A stretch of 64,000 nt of DNA from Paralithodes platypus (taxonomy: Eukaryota > Arthropoda > Malacostraca > Decapoda > Lithodidae), in NCBI GenBank assembly GCA_032716605.1, contig CM064530.1, forward strand, positions 9,596,161-9,660,160. The letters run 5' to 3'. The translations under genes were made by a program, and so were the position numbers. This document shows positions 10,996-21,639 of this stretch, piece by piece. The number at the start of each line of letters is the position of its first letter. Within the stretch, counting starts at the first letter, position 1. A model generated the notes under the pieces. It did not search any database, was not told where the DNA came from, and saw only the letters and a list, made by a program, of their open reading frames with translations.

Positions 10996-11062
10996 CCATG
11001 GGCTGGGATTGAACCCGGGACCCTTAGGCTATGAGGCAGAAACTCTACCAGTTAGACCAAGA
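10996..11062 (-). repeat. tRNA-like sequence
   Basis: The minus strand reads GGTCTAACTGGTAGAGTTTC and later GGGTCCCGGGTTCAATCCC, with A- and B-box-like motifs in tRNA spacing. The acceptor ends do not pair convincingly, so a SINE head is more likely than a tRNA gene. Confidence 0.45.
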
Positions 11063-11179
11063 AATATATCTCACTTGGCCTGGTCGGCTCAAGTTATTTC
11101 CGCATCTGGTTCTGTTTAAGCTAACCTATTTTTACTGACTTTACAAGTGCCAGTGTATACAGTATACATACATACATAC

Positions 11180-11306
11180 CATATTGTGAGATGCGTTGTG
11201 TGAGTATACAAAGTCCCTGAAGTAAGAGGTTCCCGGCAGTGACCAAGAGAGGAGGCCAGGTACTGAGGACTCTTACTACACCCATCACAGCCTCCACGCT
11301 CAATAT
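11180..11306 (-). CDS. Unidentified minus-strand gene, exon 4
   Basis: 127 nt with acceptor ATAATGTCTCCAG and donor CAATATG/GTATGT. Entered in phase 0 from exon 3, it reads ILSVEAVMGVVRVLSTWPP then LLVTAGNLLLQGLCILTQRI and SQY. It leaves one base, exactly what exon 5 requires. The hydrophobic pattern suggests two alpha helices, which loosely recalls karyopherin-like HEAT repeats, but this is only an impression. Confidence 0.65.
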
Positions 11307-11342
11307 CTGGAGACATTATACTGTATGTACACATATTACCAA

Positions 11343-11470
11343 TTATAATGTAAAACTTGCAAAATAAACAAATCAAAACTTGGACGAACACAGTAAAATG
11401 ACAAAACAACTTATCAAAATCGCTATGTGGAAACAACGCTTAAGCAAAATAATAATTTATAAATAAAATA
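11343..11470 (+). repeat. Interspersed repeat R, partial copy
   Basis: Begins AATGTAAAACTTGCAAAATA and contains ATCGCTATGTGGAAACAACG, as in the copy at 1404. It lacks the 3' half. Confidence 0.6.
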
Positions 11471-11609
11471 AATATGTAATTCAATTTTCAAACCTGTATA
11501 TACAGTATTGAAAAATTACTGCAAATATGTTCAACTTAATAATGGCAGCTGTCTGCTTAGCTAGGAAAAAGCACTTACATTATAACACACACATATCAGC
11601 AAAAATTAA

Positions 11610-12140
11610 CCACCTCAGGTTTTTTTTTACCCCTGCACAGCTTCCTGCTCTGTACAGGGGCACGGTGCGTCATGTATTGAGTATTGTTCGCATGTGTTGG
11701 GAGGATCTTCTCACACAGCACTTCTAGACAAAGTAGAAAAGAAAGCCTTCCGTCTCATTAATTCACGTCCACTGACCGAGTCTCTGCAATCTCTATCGCT
11801 ATTACAATAATCAGTGTTCTTTCAGCATATGCCGCCTCCTCTACGTAGAGCACGTAGCACCTGTATTGCAACAAAATCCCACCACTACTCTGTGCAATTC
11901 TCCAACCCAAGAGTGAAACTATATTCCCAATCTTCTATGCAACAGCTATGGGCTCTGTAACCTCTCCCTGAATCCATCTTCCCCTCATCCTATGACTTAA
12001 ATTGCTTCAAACTTTGTGTGTCCAGGCATTTTGGCTCATGCATTCCTTGATCTTGGCCCTGTCACTCATTCCACTGTGGAGGAGGCACTCGTCACAGGCA
12101 GTTTTGCCTTTTGTCTCCTTCATCCAAATAAGAAACAATT
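11610..12140 (+). mobile_element. LINE-X 3' fragment
   Basis: The plus strand encodes FTPAQLPALYRGTVRH, then after frame changes KPSVSLIH, YRYYNNQCSFS and NSPTQE, the same order as the LINE-X copies at 6265-7015 and 5000-5380. The 3' end reads TTGGCCCTGTCACTCATTCC and is AT-rich. Dead copy, in antisense orientation to the host gene. Confidence 0.65.
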
Positions 12141-12355
12141 TTTTTTATAACTTTTTAGCTACTAATGATGGAGATCATTGATGCTATGTTCTGAATTCTG
12201 AGATAAGACTGAGTAGTTAAAGAATGATGAGAGGAGCCTGTATTTAAAGTATAAAAGTGGCCGTGTTCTTCTCCAAGACTCCAACAGATAGGGCCCTGGT
12301 CAAGTTAAAACTGAATAGAATAAGATAAATATATAAAATACGGAAATATAAATAT

Positions 12356-12356
<1 letters not shown>

Positions 12357-12391
<35 letters not shown>

Positions 12392-13965
12392 ACAATGAAC
12401 GGAGGAAGGAAAAACACAGATAAAACAAAAAGGTCCATGTGCCTAAAGGCATCCTCCATTCATAAAATGTTTGTAACAACTGGATTTAAACTTTTGTAGA
12501 TTGTAAGTTTGTGGAAAGCAACTCGAGGGAAGTGAATTCCAAAGAGTAGTAGTTCTAGGGATAAATGAATTTTGATAAGCAGAAGTTCTGCATTGTGGAG
12601 GAGAAAGTGTAAATTCATGGGCGCTCTCAGCTGCCCTAGTTCTACGGGGAAAGATGTGGAGAGGCGGCACAATTGAAGCAAGTTCCTCGGAACAATTGCT
12701 ATGAAAATATCTGTAGAATAATGCAAGGGATGCAACGTTTCTTTGTATGGATAATGTAGGAAGGTCCTGTGTGATTGCAGGGTTATTGATTAATCTAATA
12801 GCTTTATTTTGAATTTTGTTCAACTGCCTCAATGCAACCACTCCACTTCCACTCCACAGAGGTGAACAGTAATCCATCTGAGAACGCACATGACTTCTAT
12901 ATATTACGGCCAACTGCTCGTCAGTGAAGAATTCTCGAACTCTGTACAGGAGTCCCAGTTTTTTAGAGGCATTCTTAGCAATGCTTCTAACATAATGTGT
13001 CCAGCTCAAGTTAGTAGTTAATGTTACACCGAGAATGTCAATACTAGGGGAAGTGGGAATATTTACATCATTAAAAAATATATGGGAGTCAGTGAGATTC
13101 TGTCGGTTAGAAAATTGAATGTACTTGGTTTTCTGTGCATTAAAGGAAACTAGATTCTTTTGTCCCCATTCATTAATTCTAGAAAGGTCCTGGTTCAGAG
13201 AAATTGCAGTTTATTTTTGAATTTATAAGATCGGGTTGGGTGAAAGAATTGGTAAATGTGAAGGAACTGTGGAGCGTTGAGTCATCTGCGTAGGAATGTA
13301 TTGGATTATGAGTGGTAGATATGAGATCATTGATATGAATGAGGAACAGAGTTGGGGCCAAAACTGATCCCTGGGGAACACCAGCATTTATTGAGTGAAA
13401 TTGAGAATAAAGGCCATCTACCATTACACATATTTTTCTGTTATGAAGATAAGAAGAAATTAGTGGAACTAATGATGCAAGGCCGTAGTGTGACATCTTC
13501 GACAATAAGGATTGATGCCACACTCTATCAAATGCCTTTGATATATCCAGTGCTATTGTATGTGTTTCACCATGTTGGTCTGTAACTTGGTTGATTTGAT
13601 GCGTAAGAAGGCAAAGAATGTCTGCAGTTGATCGACATCGTCTAAAACCATATTGCCTATCACTGATTAATTTATTATTCTCAAGATGCTTAATTATGTG
13701 ATTATTTAATATAATTTCAAAGACTTTACCAAGAGTGGAAGTTATAGCTATTGGTCTGTAGTTTGATGGATCTGAAGAGGCACCTTTTTTAGGAACTGGA
13801 TGGATGTTTGCTTCTTTCCAGGGTACTGGGAAGCATGAGGTATGAGTACACAGACGGAAATTTTTTGCCAATACAGGAGTGAGCACCAAGGAGCAATTCC
13901 TAAGTACTATTGGAGGAATTTCATCTGGACCAGGAGCCCTATCTACTGAGAGTAAATATAAGTAT
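12357..13965 (-). mobile_element. LINE-J (Jockey/CR1-like), 5'-truncated, with poly(A)
   Basis: The minus frame 13889-13179 holds reverse-transcriptase blocks in order: [67 protein letters not shown] and the catalytic YADD. After a frameshift, 13009-12443 encodes the C-terminal region (RSQMDYCSPLWSG, IQNKAIRLINNPAI). A 3' UTR and a poly(A) tail follow (T-run at 12360-12385 on plus). A second 3' end with its own tail is at 35236-35374. It lies in the exon 3 to exon 4 intron, on the same strand as the gene. Confidence 0.85.
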
Positions 13966-14267
13966 TATGCACCTCCTCTCATGTTTATCTAACTCACATG
14001 GTGCTTAACATTAGCCTACACGGTGCTTTTAATGACTCAATAAGGGTTACAAAGGTAAATGTTCTTAAATAAACAGTCACAGCCATGGCGGATGGGTTTG
14101 CTTATGTCTGCGAGTGCCTTGCCGACTAGCATGCATTACCGTAACCCAACCTGAGGCCGCCCTTAGACCCCCGCACTCCATGCATCAGTAGGGCTTCCTG
14201 AATATGGTAAAAAAAAAGTTCCCAAAGGAAAATAACAAAATTATGATGGAAGTACGGTACAGTAGAT

Positions 14268-14270
14268 TGT

Positions 14271-14301
<31 letters not shown>

Positions 14302-14303
14302 GG
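14268..14303. repeat. (GT)n plus G-run
   Basis: A GT dinucleotide run followed directly by about 19 G residues, a low-complexity tract prone to assembly error. Confidence 0.9.
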
Positions 14304-14388
14304 AATTAAACTGCTACAAATTACAAGGTGTTATGCTGTACTTGAACTTTCAACTTAAAAAATACAGGTAGTTGGTATGGTAACGTAC

Positions 14389-14523
14389 CCAGCAAGGCGA
14401 TGAATAGTATGTAGGTATGGTAGTAAGAAGGGCTGCCAGTAAGTCCATCAATAGAGTGTTACAATACTCCATCACCTCCTGTCGTATAGTATCATTACAC
14501 TCCACAAGGTTCTGCCTTACTAC
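14389..14523 (-). CDS. Unidentified minus-strand gene, exon 3
   Basis: 135 nt (45 codons, phase 0-0) with a textbook acceptor CACTTCCCCACAG and donor TGCTGG/GTACGT. It encodes VVRQNLVECNDTIRQEVME then YCNTLLMDLLAALLTTIPTY and YSSPCW. This probably forms a long amphipathic helix followed by a short hydrophobic helix. It joins exon 2, which ends on a full codon (..HLTK), and exon 4, which starts in phase 0. Confidence 0.7.
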
Positions 14524-14639
14524 CTGTGGGGAAGTGTGCACAATTTACTCTATATAGTTGCATTACACATCTCCAGTGATAACAACCTTGTAATTACATG
14601 CATATGGATTTTGTTTTAACATAAGCTACTTCAAAGCTG

Positions 14640-14790
14640 GTTACATTATTTCACCAACCAACTTTACTTCTAAACTCAATTAATTAAATCAACAAATACA
14701 TGTGGCACTCCAAGGACTCGAACCTAGGATACTCACAACAAAATTCCGCGCATTTATGCATTACGCTATCATGGCAATTAGTTCTACTTA
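14640..14790 (-). mobile_element. tRNA-derived SINE
   Basis: The minus-strand copy of the SINE at 6069-6190. It reads ATGATAGCGTAATGCATAAA, then TCCTAGGTTCGAGTCCTTGG, then the shared tail ending TAAAGTTGGTTGGTG. It lies in the short intron between exons 2 and 3. Confidence 0.55.
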
Positions 14791-14917
14791 ACAATTTACA
14801 AGCATATGAACAAACAATCAGGCATATTACTGTACAGGATACAGTATACAAAAGGAAAAAAAATAGTAGTAGCCTACTGTACTGTAATAAGGTATGGTAA
14901 ATAAATGATATATATAC

Positions 14918-17295
14918 TTTAGTGAGGTGATAGCAATTGTTCCACAGGTAGGCTTCCCCTTGTACTGCAGCCTTCAGCCCAGACTCAACTTCCAGTCTCA
15001 TCTTTACAAGCACCTTCAAGTAAGTGTTCTGTCCTTCTTCCCTTATCATATTTCTATTTATGGAAACTGTATTGATTTTCCCTTCTTTTATGGTAATCCT
15101 CTTTTCACAAGCTACATTTCTTTCTTCTTGAACTTCATCACCCATATTGTTTATTCCCAATTCCTCATTTTCCTCTTTGCTCCCCACACCGTTCATATTC
15201 TTCTCTGTAGCAATATTATGATCTCTACATTTTCCTTGGTGCTTAGTGGTGCTGCAATTATCAAGTTTGTGAAGGGAGTTTTCTGTAGTTGCTACATTAT
15301 TACTAGCAGTTTTATAATTATCATTAAAGCACTGTGATGATTTGTTGGTGCTACCAGAAATATGAGAAACCATTGGAAGGTCTAGAGTGTCATTTGGAGT
15401 TGTGCTTGAGCAATGGCTTTCTTTATTGCTATCCTTCTTGAGATTTGCGTATGATCCTTTTCCACCATTAACTGGACTTGCATCATTGTTATTATTCATG
15501 GGTTTTGTCACAGTGTCCTTATCTTTTATAACTGAGTCACTTGTATAAGTATATTTGGGGAGTTCGCCATTTGCCTCTCGAGAAGTTTCAGTTGGTTGGT
15601 TTTGAGTCGATATCTGAAGTGTAGGAGGAGTTTCAGATGTTGAGTCTGGAAGCACATCTTCCTCCGGCTCCAGAGCAGTGCCATCCAATCCACTCAGAGA
15701 GTCATTAGGTCTTCTCGATGACAGTTTAACTGACGTGGAGTTGTCAGTTGTCTTGTATGTTTCTTTGTTATTACTGACAGTACTGCTAACATTGGCAAGG
15801 TGATTGTTCCAGGGTACTACTGATACCACATGGTTGTTGGCAGTATATGTGTGGTTGTTATCATGTACAAGAATGTTGGTATTATGTGTAACACTGTTGG
15901 CAATAAGTGTATGGTTGTTAGCATAATGTGAATAGCACTTGTCATTTTGTGCAGCTTGTGTGGCAAAGTGGGAGATGCAATCTGATGGGGTGGACAAACT
16001 TGTAGGTTGTGTATTGAATTGCCTTGTCTGAGTGGTTGGTGTGGTGAGGTGTGGATCAAGGGTGTCTGGTCTGGTTAGGTGTAGAGCTTTACTGATTGTT
16101 GTGGTGAGGTGTGAAACTTTATTAATTGATGTACTGGGGTGTAGAACTTCAGTAACTGGTGTATTTAGGTGTGAAGCTTCAGTAACTGTAACTGATGAGG
16201 ACAAGTGTTGAACTTCAGTAATTGGTGCTACAATATGTGGCACAGCTACAACTGGTGTGCTGAGGCTTGAAACTACAGTGACTGATGTATTGAGGTGTGG
16301 AACTTTAGTAACCGGTGTTGTGACATGTGGCGTAAGTGTAACAGTAGAGGTTAGGCATTGAACTTCAGTGACTGGTGTTATAATGCGTGGGACAGCTACA
16401 ACTGGTGTGTTGAGGCTTGAAACTTCAGTAACTGATGAGGTGAGGTGTGTAGATTCAGTGGCTGGCATAGTGATAATTGGCCCAAGTGGAATTGTTGATG
16501 TTAGGCATTGAGCTTCAGTGACTGGTGTGATAAGGTGTAGAGCTTTACTGGTAGCTGTAATGAGGTGTGGAACCTCACTGATAGCTGCTGTGAGTTGTGG
16601 AGGTTTACTGCCAGCCGTGGTAAGGTGTGGAGCTTCAGTGATTGGTGTAGTGACGTGTGGAGTAAGTGTAATTAATGCAGTAAGTTTTGGAACTTCAGTA
16701 GCTGGTGTAAGGTTTGGAAATGATGTGATTAAGTTTGTAACCTCAGTGATTGGTGTAATGATGTGTGGAGTAAGTGTAATTGATGCAGTAAGTTTTGGAA
16801 CTTCAGTAGCTGGTGTAAGGTTTGGAAATGATGTGATTAAGTTTGTAACCTTAGTGATTGGTGTAGCGACGTGTGGAGTTACTGTAACTGGTGTGGTGAT
16901 ACTATCAACTTCTGTAACTGGTCTAAGGAAATTTGGAACTGAGGTAGTGAGGGTTGAAACTACAGTGGCTGGTGTAGTGACATGCCGCGTAACGGTATTT
17001 GATGTGTTGATATGTGGAACTTCAGTGACTGGTATAGTGATGTTTGAAGCAACTGTAGCTGATGTGGTGAGACTAGTAACTTCAGTAACTGGTGTAATGA
17101 TGAGCGGAGCACCTTTAACTGGTGTGGTGTTGCTGCATGGAACTTCACTGGCTGGTGTTATGACATGGTTTGTAATTGATGAGGTTAGATCAATGAGAGG
17201 ACGCACTGATACCCTAGGTTCTGGGGGCATCATAGAGCAATTGACTTCAGTGCTGTTAATAACTTCCAAGCATGTGATTTCTTCTTCGTCATTTC
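14918..17295 (-). CDS. Unidentified minus-strand gene, exon 2 (Thr/Val/Pro repeat domain)
   Basis: 2378 nt. The acceptor is TATTTGTCCCCAG, and the exon enters with two bases completing a codon from exon 1. It then runs 792 codons to the donor CTAAA/GTATATA. After an acidic start (NDEEEITCLEV) comes a repeat domain of roughly 370 residues built on TPVTEVPHLTTS- and SVTVVPHI-like units. An Asn/Ser/Thr-rich part (NNHTYTANNHVV) and then a charged, Lys/Glu-rich part (EKNMNGVGSKEENEEL, KRITIKEGK) follow. The repeat part looks mucin-like and low-complexity, but no signal peptide is visible on the exon-1 model, so secretion is not implied. The open frame continues upstream of the acceptor into retroelement tail sequence; that extension is rejected. 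Identity unknown. Confidence 0.7.
16030..17160 (-). repeat. Coding tandem repeats (TEVPHLTTS-type)
   Basis: Degenerate 13-20 residue units within exon 2. One block of 108 nt (36 codons) is duplicated almost exactly: 16671-16778 and 16779-16886. Both copies encode ITSFPNLTPATEVPKLTA. Codon-level divergence elsewhere suggests older duplications. Confidence 0.75.
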
Positions 17296-17374
17296 CTGGG
17301 GACAAATATATACAATTTAAACATATCATAAATATAGCTAAAATATATGTATGTACACGTACTGTATGTATGCA

Positions 17375-17590
17375 TGCGTGTACTCGGGCCCATTCCCCAT
17401 TTTTTTTTCTGGGGGTGGCCGACTCGAGACAAGAGCCCGAACAGGGACAACACAACACAACAGAAAACAATGAACACACAAAAACAAAACACAAATTCAT
17501 ACACATCTAGGTCACCCAAGAGAAGACCCAGAGACCAGGGATCACCAAGCTCCCTCCTGCACTCCCCCGGCCCCCGACCATCCAACTAAA
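17375..17590 (-). mobile_element. LINE-A 3' tail
   Basis: The minus strand carries GATCCCTGGTCTCTGGGTC, CCTAGATGTGTATGAATTTG and the terminal CGAGTCGGCCACCCCCAG. This is the same tail that follows the LINE-A ORF at 45730-46110. Other copies are at 27670-27830 (plus) and 52265-52400 (minus). It sits in intron 1 of the minus-strand gene. Confidence 0.7.
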
Positions 17591-17685
17591 ATATACTGAT
17601 ATGAAAATAGACAAATATAGTTTTTAGTATCTGCCTTATCTGCTAAGCCTCACATAAACCTTTGTAGCTTTAGTATACTACAATC

Positions 17686-17693
<8 letters not shown>

Positions 17694-17717
<24 letters not shown>
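17694..17717. repeat. Poly(A)/poly(T) run
   Basis: 24-base T-run on plus, directly after the exon-1 donor on the minus strand. Confidence 0.9.
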
Positions 17718-17733
17718 CTATATTCCAACTTAC

Positions 17734-17863
17734 TTCCTCTCGGGCATAGGCTGAGAGCCTTAACATTCACCGCTTTACAATGAACAGTGAAGCCCGTGAG
17801 GTCTTGTTCCAGTCTAGGGAGTGAGACATGTGAAGCACGTAGAGTACAACGAGCACCTGCCAT
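17734..17863 (-). CDS. Unidentified minus-strand gene, exon 1 (proposed)
   Basis: Start chosen at ATG 17863-17861 in the context AAGATGG. It encodes MAGARCTLRASHVSLPRLEQ then DLTGFTVHCKAVNVKALSL and CPRG, ending at the donor GAGAGGAA/GTAAGT. The exon leaves one base, which pairs with the two-base start of exon 2, so the phase is right. The frame is open further upstream (a possible ATG at 17893 and others), so the true start could be earlier. One caution: about 34 bp around the donor recur at 34158-34190, so this border may lie in repeated DNA. Moderate to low certainty. Confidence 0.4.
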
Positions 17864-18179
17864 CTTGCCTTCACATGAGGCACGGTGCTCACTCATGGCC
17901 CAAAACGACCCCATCTCTGAAGCCACCTCGTTCCCGTGCTTCACTGTCTCACCCCCTACACTCGGACTCTCACACTTACACACACACAACGCCACCTGTT
18001 GAGCAGATAACTCACCAGGCATTGCACCCCTATAGCATATTTTGAATATGGGAATATTCATACAGTGCTATTTAATCAGGGAACAATGAGGGTATTTTAT
18101 TGACATTTCGGTGGGCTTTTGGTAATGCACTGATACCAGGTACAGCACAAATTCCATCCCAATAATATCTTCCCATTGA

Positions 18180-18250
18180 CACATCGGGATTTGAACCCGG
18201 GACCTTTGGATTACCAGGCCAGTGGCAAGACCACTCCACCACACCTCCCC
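18180..18250 (-). repeat. tRNA-like sequence
   Basis: Minus strand: GTGTGGTGGAGTGGTCTTGC and GGTCCCGGGTTCAAATCCCG, A- and B-box-like. Likely a SINE head; acceptor pairing is not convincing. Confidence 0.4.
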
Positions 18251-18257
18251 TTAAGAA

Positions 18258-18480
18258 GCACAGTATCATCATCACCATCCCAAAACAAGGCAAAGACCTC
18301 ACGCCACCTTCATCTCACCGCCCCATAACTCTCCTCTGCACTCACCAAACACTTCATCCTAAACCTAATCACATCCAACATTCCCCTTGCTCCTGCACAA
18401 CATGGTTTTCAGCCATTAGCCCATTACACTCCACAAACGTCATTCTTACAAACCTCACAACAAAAAGTATATGAAGGACT
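18258..18480 (+). mobile_element. LINE reverse-transcriptase scrap
   Basis: With frame changes the plus strand reads IPKQGKDLTPPSSHRPIT, LLCTHQT, QHGFQPL and ILTNLTTKS, a decayed form of the finger and early palm region of a LINE polymerase. Dead. Confidence 0.6.
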
Positions 18481-18783
18481 GTTCTGCCTGCCTAGGCAGT
18501 CTGGGAACAACAATCTAATGTTTATTTGACATTTACTGTAACCTAATATTACTGTTATATATATACTGTACCTGGCTGGGTAGCAACATCGGTTAGGTGC
18601 CCAACTGGCAAACCAACTCCACAAAGGTATTGTATTGTGGGTCCAAGTCTCACTTGGGGATGACCCAACAATATCAAAATGAGGCTGATCATTGAAATCA
18701 GCAAACCAACTGAAACTTTTTGCCCCCAATGGGCTATGGGAATGCAAATCAGTCACACAGTAATAAAATACTCTTGATAATCT

Positions 18784-18920
18784 AATTAATTAATTTCACT
18801 CACAACACCAAACATCACCCAATGAAATTAATGAAAGCATGTGCTCCACCCGGGATTCAAACCTGGGTTACCACATACAGATCTTAAACACTCACACCAT
18901 TACACCATCAAGACAGTTAA
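18784..18920 (-). mobile_element. tRNA-derived SINE, second family
   Basis: Minus strand: CTTGATGGTGTAATGGTGTG and AACCCAGGTTTGAATCCCGG, tRNA-like A and B boxes, followed by a GTGATGTTTGGTGTTGTGAG tail. A plus-strand relative of the head is at 58308-58392. Confidence 0.5.
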
Positions 18921-19217
18921 AGAAAAAGTACAAGCCTACGATTTTATATACATTTATCGAATACTGGATATCAATCTTATCATGTACTCAAACACACACT
19001 GTTTAGCCCAATGTTTCAAGTGAAAGGAAGGCACATTATATGGGGCACAGATCTCGAAGGAACGGCCTCGTTATCAAATGTACCTGATGTAAGAAGTTGA
19101 CTTACAAGTAGGCTATACATAGCTAAAGTATGGATGAATAAGGTAATATATCAACACAGAGGCAAAATAAAGAAAACATTACATAAATTAACAAAGATGA
19201 GTAGCAGTTGGATTAAT

Positions 19218-19392
19218 TAAAATGTAAAACTTTCAAAAAAGTCAAACCAAAACTGGGACAAAGACAATATAAAGTCAAAACAACATATCAAAATCGCTAT
19301 GTGGAAACAACGCTTACTAAAATAAAATTTATGAAATGAAAGAACACAATCCACCACATAGGGTGTACATTACTACATGAGCAAGTTAATCT
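19218..19392 (+). repeat. Interspersed repeat R copy
   Basis: Matches the 1404-1638 copy from AATGTAAAACTTTC through CATAGGGTGTACATTACTAC. Confidence 0.6.
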
Positions 19393-19399
19393 GGTTACT

Positions 19400-20450
19400 T
19401 CTTATTCGGCACGTTGGTCGAGGGTAACTTGAAAAATGTCAAAGGCTAAGGGGAGGAAGAGGTGACAAATTAACTCATTTGTGAAAGAAATATGTGATAA
19501 AATATAAAGAGATAGAAGAGGGAATGGTTGAAAGGGATCATCAAAACAAGGAACATAAGAGTAAATTAAATTACAAGAGATAAAGGGCATTGGAGGTACA
19601 TGATGTGAGCTAGATAATTAGGTACGGTATTGAAAGTCAAATGAAGAGTAGTAGGTTACATGGTGGAATAGATAAAATAGGGTATTGGAGAGAGAGGTAA
19701 GAGAATAATATAAAAGTAATGTGTGCAATTATAAAAGCAGGCAAGGAGTTAACTCCCATAGCCTGGCGGTTTTAATCACGAGCCACTCGCTCTACTCGGG
19801 CATATTTGGCACGCAAATGCATTGTTCATAATCTAGTAGCTAATTACATACTGTACTTGGAATACAGTACAACATTAAATCAAATATCATGATCACATAC
19901 CTTCACTCAGCTTGAGAATGGTGACGAAAAAAGTAATCGTTCTACGTTCCTTTATTCGATGTTTATCACTGCCAAAGCATTAACTAACAAATTCAATCAT
20001 TGTGCATGAGGTTGTATACTGTGTACTGTATGTGTGGGACTAGAAATTGATCAATACTTGTGCGTGTGTGTGTTGATCAAGTGGCTCAGACAAAGGCTAC
20101 ACTCTCTCACTCACTCTCCTCAGTAACACACTGCCTCTTGGCCGTGTGAGACATGACGCAATCCCGTGAAAGGTAGGGGAGGGAGAGGAGATGGTTGGGA
20201 ATGCTTGTGGGTGGGAAGATGGTGAGGGGAAGTAGGGAGAGGCTTGGGGGTGTGCAGGAGGGACTGGGGATGAAGCTTAGTTCATCACAAGGCCAATAGG
20301 GCCGCAATTGCACCATATAAATTTTGATTGCTTGGCGTGAAACATGGTGACACCAAATGGCATCACCCGGGGGCTGCCCAGTAACCCTATCGACACCATA
20401 TGGCGTCACCCAGGTTCCCAGGGTTAATAGAGAAGTAACGACATTGTAAA
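19400..20450. other. Stretch without gene
   Basis: AT-rich sequence followed by a purine-rich segment (20150-20280) and two GGCATCACCC/GGCGTCACCC motifs ahead of a TTAA at 20422. No coding motif recognised. Confidence 0.4.
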
Positions 20451-20454
20451 GATG

Positions 20455-20668
20455 TGCTGAAGAAATTTACAGAAAGATATTTAGCTCTCCAAAATTATGT
20501 TATGATGAACATGTGATAATGCCATCTTTGTAAGCTTGCTCAAATACAAGTGGAGAGGTTGAAAAAACTAAACTAAAGGTTAATAAACCTCCCTGATGGT
20601 CATAAAGGCTTTTAAGCATCCCAGGAAGACGCAGGTGCGTCTTACCGTACCCGAAAGGGTTAACCCTC
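20455..20668. mobile_element. TTAA-type MITE (family M2), decayed copy
   Basis: Contains CTCCAAAATTA, GAGAGGTTGA and AACTAAACTAAAGGTT, then ends CGAAAGGGTTAA. Better copies are at 28142-28364, 39643-39851 and 47217-47424. Confidence 0.5.
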
Positions 20669-20929
20669 CTGAGGGGCACGGATGCCAGTTATATTATTTT
20701 TTATTTATGTGCACTTAGGAAAAGTTAATTACGTTAGCCCTCTAAAAATAAGTTTCTTTAAACCACCAATGAAAGAAAACTGAAAAGGTTTAGGGTCACT
20801 AAATTAAAAATTTTAAGGTGCATTTGGGGTATCTCGAGGCTAAACCCATTCAGTACCGGTGACGTCCTTTCCATTGTATTCTCAATTATTAGACATTTTT
20901 ATTCAGTCTAGGAGGGACGTCTATCCATT

Positions 20930-21618
20930 AACCCAGCAAGTGCTGGAAGACTCTTAAGAGTTTCCCTGGGCAATTGCGGGAAGACTCTTAACCTCTGAAG
21001 TGCGCATGGGGGTAATTGGAAACGTCCCCCTGTGCTGACGTATTTGAGGTGTTTCCGTCACTAAAATATTCATTGTGCCATTAATAGCATTAATATTTAT
21101 CCATATGCGCCTATTATGGGTTGATTATAAAGGTATTAACCTGAAACAACAATAAAACGAGTGAAAACAGCGTTTGGATGGTCAAAATCGGAGATATAGC
21201 CCGCGAGTTGTATAATGTATGGGTGAGGCAATCTGCTTTCCCGCCAATTTCCCCCAAGGCCACTGAGACACAGTCGATCGATACTCTCTCTCTCTCTCTT
21301 GCACTCGCTTGCTATCAGTGATGACCACACCCTCCAATCGCATTTCTAATGTTAGCACGAAAATATACCTCAGAATAAGGGAATAACAGGGAAAATAGGT
21401 GATAACTGAAGGAGAGGAGGAAAGTGGGGAAGGAGGGGAGGTAGAGGACTGAGATTTTGCATGGCCCAGGGGCCAAAAAAAATAAAAAATAAAAAAAAAA
21501 ATATAAAAAAAATTTTTTTTTTCGATGTCAAAAGTTGATTTTTATTTTCTCTGACTCTTAAGAGTCTCCCGCAGTGCGCCGGGGGAACTCTTAAGAGTCT
21601 CCCGTAGTTCCCGGGTTA
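20930..21618. mobile_element. Repeat W, copy 2 (with preserved left end)
   Basis: Starts TTAACCCAGCAAGTGCTGG followed by AAGACTCTTAAGAGT and ends GAGTCTCCCGTAGTTCCCGG followed by TTAA, so the ends are an imperfect inverted repeat. The interior is about 90% like 8981-9597. It inserted in or beside a family M fragment at 20845-20932. Confidence 0.55.
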
Positions 21619-21639
21619 AGGAGGATATTAGTCTGGATT

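Noticed and set aside
10996..11062. Functional tRNA gene
   Set aside because: A- and B-box motifs are present, but acceptor stem pairing is poor and similar degenerate heads occur at six other places, as expected for SINEs.
17296..17506. Extension of the 940-codon open frame upstream of the exon-2 acceptor, giving a signal-peptide-like start (MCMNLCFVFVCSLFSVVLC)
   Set aside because: That part is antisense-type LINE-A tail sequence found at several other places (27670, 45960). A good splice acceptor lies at 17297-17296, and phase matching with exon 3 and exon 1 supports starting there. The hydrophobic start is coincidental.
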